Origin: Rheum nobile
Taxonomy: Eukaryota; Streptophyta; Magnoliopsida; Caryophyllales; Polygonaceae
Reading direction: 5' to 3'
DNA: 64,000 nucleotides
Assembly (NCBI GenBank): GCA_027886185.1
Contig: WOAB01000142.1
Location: 248,001 to 312,000, forward strand
The notes under the pieces were generated by a model, which made no database searches, had not been told where the DNA came from, and worked only from the letters and a program-made list of their open reading frames with translations. Within the stretch, counting starts at the first letter, position 1; the number at the start of each line of letters is the position of its first letter. Both the position numbers and the translations under genes were made by a program. Positions 21,678 to 30,814 of the stretch are shown in pieces.

Positions 21678-22440
21678 TTAGCTTACCATTTTCTCTTCAG
21701 TCATTTGTCTGTGATCCACTGACGCATCTACTTGCAAGTAATTGCTATTTAGAGGCAGATTGGTTCCACATCCAGCAGTGAAATTTCTTACAGCAGAGAC
21801 TCTTCTTCTAGGAAGGTAGGTCCTCTCTTTCCAGACAATGGTGGAAGGAATTGGATGGTATGGTTGTGAGTTTCCTTCAGCAACCATCTTTTCCTGTGTC
21901 ACATAAACGTCAACGATGTCTTTAGTTTCGATCTCCTTTTTAGTGTTTGATGCACCAGTAGGTATTTCTTGCTTCACTTCCGTCAAATCTTCTGATGGCT
22001 CTTGTGTTTCATGTGAAGATTCTTTGATAACATATTCCGTGACCATTTGCAACATTTTTGACAAACAGCAGGATCTCATCATTATTTCTACATCCATATG
22101 ATCAGATCCCAAGTTCTTTGACAAGTCCAACAGCCCATCATTAGCACGCCCATCCTTTATTAATTGAATCTCCCCACCCTGTAGTACATATGTTGTCTTA
22201 TCTACACATTTTAAAGAAGGATGATTTTCAGAAGAATCACCTACAGGCTACAGCATGTTCACTGTTCTCATTCTTGCTCCCAATATCAGTATGATCATGA
22301 ACAGGATGCTCGGTATCCCTTATGATTTTCACTACAACCTAATGCTACATTGTCATTCATATTCACTCGTGGAGCATTTGGTCCACACCCAGGAGGAAAG
22401 TCATGAACTGTAGAAACTCAATGCCGCTTATATTTTGAGG
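21678..22440 (-). pseudogene. Fragment with two VSAVRxFxxGCG motifs (SUVH5/6-like N-terminal region?)
   Basis: An open minus-strand frame (22130-21678) contains PRRRVSAVRNFTAGCGTNLP. A second, broken copy near 22375-22425 reads VSTVHDFPPGCGPNAP. This repeated motif resembles the variable N-terminal region of plant SUVH5/6-type histone H3K9 methyltransferases. No SRA or SET domain is present. The rest is acidic and low in complexity (EPSEDLTEVKQEIPTG). The family assignment rests on the motif alone. Confidence 0.5.
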
Positions 22441-23282
22441 TTTCAGTGAGCAATGAGCTTCCCCCATTTTGTGGTTGATCCTTCTATTTCCTGATGTGAG
22501 AGCACATAAAAAGAACAAAAAAACCACAAAGCAGGTCAGCCATCACTAATCATGTAATACATTGGACAGAGAAGTGCATTTGCAAAGTTGTCAAGTATTT
22601 ATTATCAAGACAACATTGATCACGTCAACTGTTAATCTACCTAAACAATAATCGTGCAGCCACCTTGTCTTAAAACACGGCTGACGTCTTTGCTCCAGAG
22701 ACTTAAAATCTTGTTCCTGCATTTGCAATTGCAACAAACAACAGTCCAGCAAAGGACGCCAATTAAGTGGAGAGAATATGATGAATTAGTCGATTGCATT
22801 CATGAACGATCAACAACAACAAAAAATCAAATAGCAAAAGGAACTGTTAAATTCAGAAGGCAAGAAGTGACAGGATAATGCACATAGTTACATACACTAT
22901 TACACAGCAGATTAGAAAACATTCCAAGCCATGGTAAGTGATAAATATAATATATTACATGCACTATAGCAGATATCAAAAATTGAGCTGGAAAACCCCG
23001 CTCAGCATACAAAAGTTTTTAAGAAGACACAAAGGGCTCGTTTGGTTTAAATTTATGGAAACGGTAACGAAAAGGAAACGAATTTAGTCCACTTTGACAT
23101 CATGATGCATTGATCAAAACTTTTATCTTGGCTTGGAGCTCTAAAATTTGTGTGTCAAGAGAAGGGAGAAAGGAAATGATTTCATCATTTTATAACCCAC
23201 CCTTGCATTGGGGATACAAATACCTCCATCATAGTGCCAAGTGAAGGGAGAAAGGAAACTGATATGCTGACTTGTGCCATTG

Positions 23283-23450
23283 ATTTACTTTCTGGTATTT
23301 TTTTCTGGATCAACTTCTGAAAATTTCTTCATCAGACTGTTATCACTTGTAGAGTTGTTTTCTTCTTGAGACTCATTGCTTGTTTCTTTTGACACGACTT
23401 CAGGAGACTGACTGCTATGATTCAGAGATCCTTTTGCAAACTCCTGGTAC
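23283..23450 (-). pseudogene. Unidentified acidic exon
   Basis: The minus strand encodes LYQEFAKGSLNHSSQSPEVV, then a Ser/Asn/Glu-rich tail ending at a stop near 23283 (DPEKNTRK*). I do not recognise the family. It lies between the SNF2 and SUVH-like pieces in the same orientation. It could be a captured exon or chance coding. Confidence 0.35.
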
Positions 23451-23739
23451 AGTTTATGCACAAGCTAGTAAAATCCCTAGGATAAGCTTGATGTAAAATT
23501 TTCAATTCTATCCACACAAGAAGGGATTGTAAAGCAGAATTCAGAATATCGCTTGAAGTTAATATAAAGTCCAACTTATTTCAAATGAAGTACATATGTA
23601 TTTGATTAATGATTTTTGTGCTAAGTACCATTGTAAGGCACTAAGGCTATAAGCTGCTAATCATGAAATTTGTATGTAAACAGAACTTAAAACCAACATA
23701 ACCACGAGAAGCATGCATACTAAACTAAAGCATGCATAC

Positions 23740-23924
23740 TCGTAAATTCTAGTTCACTGAAGAACTCTTCCTGTCTCTCATTAACTTTCTTTTGTCTTTC
23801 TTCCTTCATTCGCTGCTCATATTTTTCAACATGTTTCAACCTCCTTCCAGCTCTCTGTTTCTTAATGGCTTTCAAACAATCTATCTCCATAGTAATTGGC
23901 TTAAAAAAGTCGTTCAGAATATAG
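23740..23924 (-). pseudogene. SNF2 chromatin remodeller exon (SYD/BRM/MINU type HSA-adjacent region)
   Basis: After an AG acceptor (TATGCAG, exon start 23924) the minus strand encodes YILNDFFKPITMEIDCLKAI, then KKQRAGRRLKHVEKYEQRMK and EERQKKVNERQEEFFSELE. This Lys/Arg/Glu-rich block is typical of the HSA-adjacent region upstream of the ATPase domain in plant SWI/SNF remodellers. No helicase motif is present. It follows the phosphofructokinase exons in the same orientation but belongs to a different gene. Confidence 0.8.
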
Positions 23925-24069
23925 CTGCATAGGAAAATAACAAAGAATGCACTATCATCAGCAAAAGCAATGATCAAACAAGTAGGCCACTCAGTATAGC
24001 TAGGACTAATTTACAATGAGAACTTGAGCTCAAATTTCAGTATTTTCAGGCAATTTGACCAGTAATTAC

Positions 24070-24480
24070 CTTCTGGCAAGGTCCAGCTCGTCGAAAATGT
24101 ATCCCTCTTTCACCATCTTTATGCTGAATAGCCTACAGAAGGAAGATCCAATTACAGGAAAGTTCAGCACAACAAGAGATACAGTACCTTTCTTAGGGTG
24201 TTCAGGATGGAAATGTTTCAAATAAATTCAAGGCAAAAGCAACTGCAGCAGGGAAAACTCACTCTTAATACTACAGTATCTTCGTCATCCACAAAGTATT
24301 GCCTGATATTGGCCCATAAGAATGGATTTCAGTAATAAACAATGCAAAATATCAAAAATACAAAACAACAGTGATTTAGAGTGCCATCTCTATTTACTTC
24401 AATTTTCGAGAAAGGGTTTGTTGGTCAACTTACTTTACATCAGCATAAGCAGGATTCTCTTGCAAAGGATTTGGGTATGT
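24070..24480 (-). pseudogene. ATP-dependent 6-phosphofructokinase fragment (three small exons)
   Basis: Exons 24480-24434, 24302-24263 and 24132-24070 have AG acceptors and GT donors (GTAAGT, GTGAGT, GTAATT). Spliced in order they encode TYPNPLQENPAYADVK, QYFVDDEDTVVLR and AIQHKDGERGIHFRRAGPCQ. This matches the N-terminal part of plant ATP-PFK, just before the catalytic CIVTCGGLCPGLN segment, which is absent. The frame is still open across the three exons. In a complete gene the enzyme phosphorylates fructose-6-phosphate in glycolysis; this piece cannot. Confidence 0.9.
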
Positions 24481-24769
24481 CTGTCAAAATATCACAATAA
24501 ACAAGAATCATAAGCTATTTCACACGCAGTCCACCTGGGTAATTACAGCACTACAAGAACCTTCAACGCTAAATTGAAGTTCAGAAAATTGATCAGGCCA
24601 GACATGAACGGAAACTGAAAAACACCATCTCGTCTGGGTACCCGCCAAGAAGCACATAATCCATTTTGGGACCGTGTGATGGGTATAAGAAAAAATCAAG
24701 ATTTGAAGAGTATGGAATCCAAAAGTTTAAACCAAATAGAAGAGCATACAGAAAATAAACCAAAACACT

Positions 24770-25203
24770 CAACTCGTGATCATACCCATACAACGCTTGT
24801 GACAGCTTGTCTGTTGAAACAACATCCTGTTCCCACATACACTGGACCCTGGATGCCATCCAACCCTTTCAAATCGATCTGCAAATAAAACACAATTTTT
24901 ACAATGAAATCAAACACAAATTTAATCACAAGATATAGAAAGCGTCAATGAACAATTATCTGTAATCAGGATTAGAGTTAGCAGAACATACGTCAAACAA
25001 GACAATATTCCAGTTTGCATATCAATCATGTGTATCAATACCATCGAACCTCTGTGAAAACTGTACATAACAAACTTTCTTTTGGAGAGCAGGATCCATC
25101 ATAAAACACATAGTCTCTTAAGACATTTACTGCTGTTGAAGTAGTGATCACAATCAACATTCAAAAGATATGCACCATTTGTCAGGACAGCTGAAACTCG
25201 AAT
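24770..25203 (-). pseudogene. Cellulose synthase (CesA) fragment, two exons with frameshifts
   Basis: Exon 25203-24992 encodes RVSAVLTNGAYLLNVDCDHYFNSSK, in blocks RVSAVLTNGAYLL and NVDCDHYFNSSK, where DCDHY is the catalytic DxD of CesA. Later text in shifted frames resembles KVCYVQFPQRFDGID. After a 113-bp intron, exon 24878 onwards encodes IDLKGLDGIQGPVYVGTGCC and FNRQA. A short duplication (CAAGCTGTCACAAGCG) then breaks the expected ALYGYDP. The order is exactly that of plant CesA. In a complete gene this is the UDP-glucose-binding core of plasma-membrane cellulose synthesis. Confidence 0.92.
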
Positions 25204-26245
25204 CTGGGAGGCACAAGATAACTCCTTGTTAGATATGATGTCATTTTAAAGCATAGTTTCAGCAGAACGGAGATAAGCCCTCTTGTATATCAGGGGTAGT
25301 ATATTTTTTAAACGTGTATATCACGGATAATAAAGGTAATGGATCGATGAAGTCTCTTGACCAAACTATTTTTTATGGACAAGTAAAAGGAAGCCACAAA
25401 GGAAAAAAACTCCACCTTATTTCTCCAGCTGTGCTGTGCAGATAACTCTATTCGACTCGTCAAACAGTTACTTAATCAATATGAGCAGAAAACGGACTAC
25501 TAATAGTAATATATGCAAAAGAAATGTAAGAAATCTATGTTGAACATACTTCTGTACCTAGTCTTTCCTCCTCATACTATATCTCCTCTATTATTAAATC
25601 TGACAGCAGCGTTGATACCTCGATTTGCAAAGATGAGATCGTACTTAATCCCCATATCAACGTGCATTGTTCGATCAAATAATCAACAAAAAACATGATC
25701 AATCTTGACGAAGTCGATAACAATAATCCAGACAGGAAATACAACAGAGGATCAATGGAAGGAAGACCTGGAAAAGGAAAAAGGGAAATTTCTCAATCAA
25801 AGCAAGGAAAAATCACTCGGACAAAGAGAAGGGAAATAGAGGAACCTTTGCGGACGCTCTCGATCTCAGAGCCCGACGACGATCATCTCCACGGCCTCCA
25901 CAGGCGGCGGCGGGGACTTCTCGCAGACGACAATGGGTTCCCTGTCTTACTGAATTGCCCAATTCCTAACAGAAGCACAAATAAAATTGAAGGTTCATGA
26001 CAATGTTCGTTCAAAGCAAACAAATTAACATTAAAAGTCGATGGAGTCTAAGAATCCAATTCCCAATATGGCACTCGTAATACCCTAAATATTTAGGTAT
26101 CGAGCGAGAGGGGATTTTTTTTTTGGGTGCAATCTAGCGAGAGGGGATTTGAAGGGAGGGGAAGAACTGAAATTGTATTTTTTTATTTGGTTAAATTTTA
26201 TGGAGGGAGTATGATTTATTGATCTCCTACAAGTTTCTAATTCAA
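25204..26245. other. Unassigned sequence right of the CesA fragment
   Basis: It contains a GC-rich patch near 25850-25930 that could be a captured first exon (minus strand: EKSPPPPVEAVEMIVVG), but I recognise no family. A partial direct repeat of GCGAGAGGGGATTT (about 26106 and 26140) and GGAGGGAGTA near 26203, reminiscent of Stowaway ends, are visible. The right end of the capture element should lie here. Confidence 0.4.
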
Positions 26246-26479
26246 GAGTTTGGATCATATGCGGAGCATTCTTTCCGTGTGGACGTGCGGAGCATGTACT
26301 TTTGAATCTTATTTGTGTATTTTAACGTCTTATTTGTGCACTTTTTCAAAAAAAAAAAAAAAAAAAATCTTTTTCAGATTTTTTTTCAAGCATTTTTCAA
26401 AAATTTTGCAAAAGTGCACAAATAAGACTCTATAGTGCATGTCCGCACGGGAAAAGTGCTCCGCACCGGAACCGCACTC
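26246..26479. mobile_element. Mutator-type MITE with 10-bp target duplication
   Basis: The outer ends GAGTTTGGATCATATGCGGA and (reverse complement of the right end) GAGTGCGGTTCCGGTGCGGA are imperfect terminal inverted repeats. The similarity continues through GCGGAGCA, CCGTGYGGAC and TCTTATTTGTGCAC. The flanks are identical: TCTAATTCAA at 26236-26245 and 26480-26489. A 9-10-bp duplication is typical of Mutator-like elements. The interior holds an A-tract at about 26349-26367 and encodes nothing. Confidence 0.85.
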
Positions 26480-26579
26480 TCTAATTCAATAAGATAATCC
26501 TAAATACTTTCTATTCATTTTTCAACAGCTCTTTTATAAATCGCATTCCACAAGTGGCCCCCACATCCTTCTCTCTCTC

Positions 26580-26880
26580 TCTGGAAATCTTCGCTGGAAA
26601 TCTTGCCCTCGCTCCCGATTTTCATCCGATTTCGATCTTTGATTTTCTGTCGATCTCTCTCGCTCACGCTTTCGATCTCGATCTCGTTGTTGTCTCCCAC
26701 ACTTCATCATCTCTTGTCGACCAAGCCAGGTTGTCTCCGGAAATTTCCCTCTCTCGCTGGAAATCTCGCTCTTTCGCTCACGATTTTCATCCGATTTCGT
26801 TCTCGGATTTCTGTCGATCTCGTTGTCGTCTCTCACGCTTCATCATCTCTTGTCGATCAAAGTCAGGTTGTAGCATTTCT
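26580..26880 (+). repeat. CT-rich leader with an internal tandem duplication
   Basis: Two copies of an approximately 120-150-bp unit occur, at about 26590-26735 and 26757-26875. They share GATTTTCATCCGATTTCG, TTCATCATCTCTTGTCGA and CAGGTTGT. The sequence lies upstream of the DUF1985 exon and looks like promoter/5' leader of the Ulp1 gene. The open frames within it look like pyrimidine-rich chance frames. Confidence 0.6.
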
Positions 26881-26999
26881 CTATCGAACAGGTTTGATTT
26901 CTTCCTTTTTTGGCTTAAACTAGTTTCTAGTGTTTCGATTACACCTACATTGCACTTTGGAGCACGCGTTAGTTTAGATTACACCTCTTTTCTAGTGTT

Positions 27000-27410
27000 T
27001 CGATTGCATTTTGTTGTAGTTAGGGTTAGGTATTCAAGCGTTTTTATGCACTTTGAATGCTTCATGGTAGTGTTTTATGACACTTGGTTGGCGTCATTCT
27101 TAGTTTATATGATCTTAATGACACTTTCCATGCTTCATGGTGTCATTCTTATTTTATATGATCTTAATGACACTTCTAGACACAATAAAATGATAATGGC
27201 ACTTCTAGCACCACAATGACACTTTTATAGTGTCATTCTTAGTTTATACGATCTTAATGAAACTTTGCATGCTTCATTCCAGTTTATATGACACTATAAA
27301 ATGATAATGACATTTTTTTATCCACAGTTGCCGATTATATATTTTGTTTAATGACACTTCTAGCACCACATTGACATTGTTTTATATGCTTCTAATGACA
27401 TTTTCTACAA
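27000..27410 (+). repeat. TAATGACACTTT-rich leader or intron of the Ulp1 gene
   Basis: Scattered copies of (T)AATGACACTTT, almost all on the plus strand, lie between the CT-rich leader and the acceptor-like TGCAG before the DUF1985 exon. Confidence 0.75.
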
Positions 27411-28118
27411 AATGCAGGTTTGAGAATGTCTATGATCAAGTGTAAATATTTTCTTAATCCGACGGATCGCTTTATGGCGAGGATTAATTTTTACCACAGG
27501 CATAATTTGTTTGATCTTTTGAAGGAAAATCTTTCCCCATCTGATTGGGATACGTTGCACAATGGCTGCTTTGGTCCTATTGTACAACTTGAATATAAAT
27601 TGAAGTTACATGCTCTAATAATGCATTATGTGTTGTTAAATGAGATAGTGACTAAGAAAACAAAAGAATTGTGGTTTCTAGTTCGCGGCAATATCACTTG
27701 TTTCTCAATAAAGGAGTTTGCTGCTATAACTGGATTAAATTGCAATGCTTTTGTTTTGCCTTCAACACCCCTACCTGAGTTTGACACTAAAGTTGAGTTG
27801 GGTATAAAAAGGTGTACTTATGAGAAATTGCTTGATATGTTTGTGAAAGAGAAAGATCGATCTAGTGAGAAAGCTGAGGTTTGCTCACGTGTTGATCCTT
27901 GAGGGAGTGATATTGACTAAGCAGCGAGGCCATCCTATTGAATCCCATGTGTTTTCTCTGGCGTTTGATATGGAGTCATTTCAGAAGCATCCATGGGGTG
28001 GGGAATCATACCTTCTCTTGATTAGATCACTTAGGCGTCTCAATCGTGAAAACCGTGAAATAGATCAAAATTCGAGATTTGGTTATAATCTCTTTGGCTA
28101 CCCGCTTGCTTTTCAGGT

Positions 28119-28536
28119 ACTAATGACAATTTCTTATCCTAAATGATACATTTTCATACCTGCAATGCATTAGATATTAAGTTTAGTGACACTATTCATG
28201 CTTGCTTTTCCAGAATCATAATGACACTTTACTAGATCTTTTAATGACACTTTCCATGCTTTTAATGACACTATCCATGCTTACAATGACACTTTCCATT
28301 CCAGTTTATGACACTTTATTCCCAATGACACTTTATTCACTATGGCTTGTTATTTTTGTTTGGGGTTATGACACTATTTTTATCTGTTGCATCATAATGA
28401 CACTTTTTTAGAATTTATGTTAGTTCATATGCTTATAATGACACTATCAACACTTAATTCCAGTTTATATGACACTTTTTAGAGTTTATTTTTATATGTT
28501 GTTTCATTTTTTAATGACACTTTTAATTGTTATAGC
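28119..28536 (+). repeat. TAATGACACTTT-rich intron
   Basis: The block between two DUF1985 exons consists mostly of variants of AATGACACTTT and TATGACACT spaced irregularly at 10-40 bases, all on the plus strand. Confidence 0.8.
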
Positions 28537-29179
28537 TGTGGATACTGGAGACATTCCCAAATTTGATTGATGTTGCTCATTTCTCATGCAAAACTGAAAA
28601 AACATTGCCATATTGTCTTCGTTGGAGTAGTACAGATGACAAAAAGCTTGCCACACGGTTGCAGGTTTTTAATGACGCTAACGATCCAAAATTTGTATGT
28701 ATCCTTTTCTGCATTTATATTATTTAACAATTCAATTCATTACTTTGATGTCTAATATAGTTTCGGACACTTTTTCCCTTTTTTGTCTCTTTCAGTCTTG
28801 TGTTTTACCATCTCCTGCTGTGTTGGAACAATTCAAGGACGTTGGTTTCACAACGGAAGTGGTTGATGAAGACTTCGATGCAGTAGCTGAAAGTTGGATG
28901 GATGGTGAAGAGGGTCTTGTTATAAAAGGCGAGTATGACGATGATGATGATGGCTTTGAATCACCACCAAACAAAATTGTGCATAGGTTTTCATCAAACT
29001 GATAAGGAGAATAAGGTCAATCCAATTGAATCAGTAAAGCTGGACAAAGGGAAACATGTATGTGGTGGAAGACTTTAACTTCGTAGGAGGTCAACTGCTA
29101 ATAAAATTAAGTTTGAAGAGGAGTGCAAGAGTGAAAAGAAGGAAAAGAGGAAACAGAAGGAAAAGAAGGTTAAGAAGGT

Positions 29180-29648
29180 AATGACACGATTTTCTAATGA
29201 TATTTTAGTGGCATATTTGTTTGGTAATGACAGTTTATGACACTTTTCTTTTCTGGATTTTGGATGACACTATTTGTAATCACACATTATGCAATATTTG
29301 TTGACTAATGACACTTTTCCTTCTTGATTTTAGTTGATATTCCTCTAATGACACTATAATATAATGACTGTTATGTGACATTTGTTAATGACACTTTATT
29401 ACACTTTTATATTCTGATGTTGTAATGACACTACTTCTAATGACACATTATGCATCACAATGACACTTTGCCTTCTTGGTTTTACTTGATATGAACACTA
29501 TTATATAATGACAGTTTATGGCATATTTTTTAATGACACTTTATTGCACTTTTCTATTCTGATGTTGTAATTACACTACTTCTAATGACAGATTATGCCA
29601 TATGTGATTGTTAATGACACTTTGTACTAAACTTTGTGTTTTTGTGCA
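29180..29648 (+). repeat. TAATGACACTTT-rich intron
   Basis: Dense plus-strand copies of TAATGACAC and TAATGACAGTTT lie between the short basic exon (about 29080-29180) and the exon at 29650. Confidence 0.8.
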
Positions 29649-30238
29649 GAAATCATCATCCGATATCCGTTCACTCAAGTTTAAATTCAAAGGCCCTGTT
29701 GTTAATGACACTCTACCAACTCAAGAGAAGATAGAAAAGAAGAAAGGTCCTCCTGCAAAGAAAGAAGAGAAGAAAGCATATGAGAGCCAAAATATTCCTG
29801 AATGGGGACAAGTCCTTCTTGATAGTATGAAGGTTCAGCAGAGGACCATGAGAGAGATTCAATTTGTTGTTAATGACAACAAAAGCCAGATTGAAAAATT
29901 GCTCAAGAATGTTAAAAGTATTCTAACTCTTCTCATGGGTAGAAACGAACCTTCTACAGATGAAGATGATGATGATGATCTTATTGAAGTGAATCCTAAA
30001 GGAGGACAAGATGAGGAAACAATGGTTGAGGGTGAGACTGTACAATCTATAGCACTTGAGAATGATGAAAATTGTGTCGACAAGGCTGATGGAACTATGG
30101 TCCAAGAGGTGGGTGATGAACAAATGGTGGACAATGTACAAGTAGCACCTAAGGAGGATGGAAATTCTCTAAACAAGGCTGACGAAACAATGGCACCTGA
30201 TGAGGATGGAAATACGATCAACAAGGATGACGAAACAA

Positions 30239-30600
30239 TTGTAATACCTCAACCACTTGGACCGGCCCATCACAGGGCTATAGCCCATACACCCCAACCC
30301 ATCCTTGTTGGCTACTCCAAATTAATGAAAGCCATTTCCAAGAGGTTGTTGGGAGCGCTCGAACTCGAGACCTCTCCCCTTTATCCCCTCCCCGCAAGGA
30401 GTGGATACCAATTGCGCTGCAGCACAATTGGTATCCACTCCTTGCGGGGAGGGGATAAAGGGGAGAGGTCTCGAGTTCGAGTGCTCCCAACAACCTCTTG
30501 GAAATGGCTTCCATTAATTTGGAGTAGCCAACAAGGATGGGTTGGGGTGTATGGGCTGCAGCCATGTGATGGGCCGGCCCAAGTGGTTGAGGTATTACAA
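30239..30600. mobile_element. Foldback pair of tRNA-derived SINEs (near-perfect palindrome)
   Basis: Two arms of about 180 bp are almost perfect reverse complements, from TTGTAATACCTCAACCACTT to its complement ending at 30600, with the centre near 30420. In the right arm the order is a tRNA-like head (A-box-like AATTGGTATCCA, B-box-like GAGTTCGAGT), then the body AACAACCTCTTGGAAATGGC, then a tail GGGTTGGGG and GGGCTGCAGCC. A third single copy follows at 30633. The insertion truncates the Ulp1-gene exon. The RNA would form a long hairpin. Confidence 0.75.
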
Positions 30601-30632
30601 AAAAGTACACTTTTTATGTGAATGCTCAAGCC

Positions 30633-30814
30633 ACGGGCCTAGCCCAACATGAGACACTCGCATGGGCCGCAGCCCATGTACCCCAACCCATCCTTGTTGG
30701 CTACTCCAAATTAATGGAAGCCATTTCCAAGAGGTTGTTCGTGAGTCTCGAACACGAGACCTCACGCTTAAACAAGCGGCTTACGCCCACTTGTTACCAA
30801 TTGTGCTGCAAATC
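30633..30814 (-). mobile_element. Single tRNA-derived SINE of the same family
   Basis: On the minus strand it reads a tRNA-like head (GCACAATTGGTAACAAG; GTGTTCGAGACTC), then the shared body AACAACCTCTTGGAAATGGC and tail GGATGGGTTGGGG ... GGGCTGCGGCCCATG. It shares its body with both arms of 30239-30600. It is bounded on the right by the LTR at 30815. Confidence 0.7.

Larger units (their letters stand above)
20986..25990 (-). mobile_element. Multi-gene capture mosaic (Helitron- or Pack-MULE-like)
   Basis: At least four clear and one probable fragments of unrelated genes lie in one orientation. In minus-strand order they are cellulose synthase, phosphofructokinase, SNF2 remodeller, an unknown acidic exon, a possible SUVH-type region and coatomer gamma. 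Most retain introns with GT-AG borders, so they were captured as genomic DNA rather than as cDNA. Such collinear mixtures are characteristic of plant Helitrons and Pack-MULEs. I could not find a TC/CTRR pair with a terminal hairpin, or long terminal inverted repeats, so the carrier type is undecided and the ends are approximate. Confidence 0.7.
27426..30238 (+). pseudogene. MULE-borne DUF1985 / Ulp1 gene, N-terminal half
   Basis: The first exon (27426-28118) encodes the DUF1985 signature LWFLVRGNITCFSIKEFAAITGLNC, readable as LWFLVRGNITCFS and IKEFAAITGLNC. A one-base frameshift near 27870 precedes HVLILEGVILTKQ and HPWGGESYLLLIRSL. Further exons are about 28537-28696 (LWILETFPNLIDVAHF) and 28798-29002 (acidic). 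A further exon, 29650-30238, is a basic-then-acidic linker ending with NKDDETI. The introns are made largely of TAATGACAC repeats. A foldback SINE follows directly, so the exon is interrupted. DUF1985 commonly precedes Ulp1 domains in plant transposon genes; its function is unknown. Confidence 0.8.

Noticed and set aside
23034..23100. GGGCTCGTTTGGTTTAAATT as a complete hAT/MITE element
   Set aside because: It looks like a transposon terminus, but no inverted partner end or target duplication was found nearby.
26490..26560. Left terminal inverted repeat of the big MULE
   Set aside because: I compared it with the visible right side near 54480 and saw no convincing inverted match; the real right end probably lies outside the window.
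26554..27219. Long open frame (221 codons) in the CT-rich leader
   Set aside because: Pyrimidine-rich, made of a tandem duplication, no domain, and overlaps the repeat-motif region; it looks like leader DNA.
29600..30621. Continuous 337-codon frame including the SINE
   Set aside because: Only the part to about 30238 is gene-derived; the rest is read through the foldback SINE and is not a natural C-terminus.
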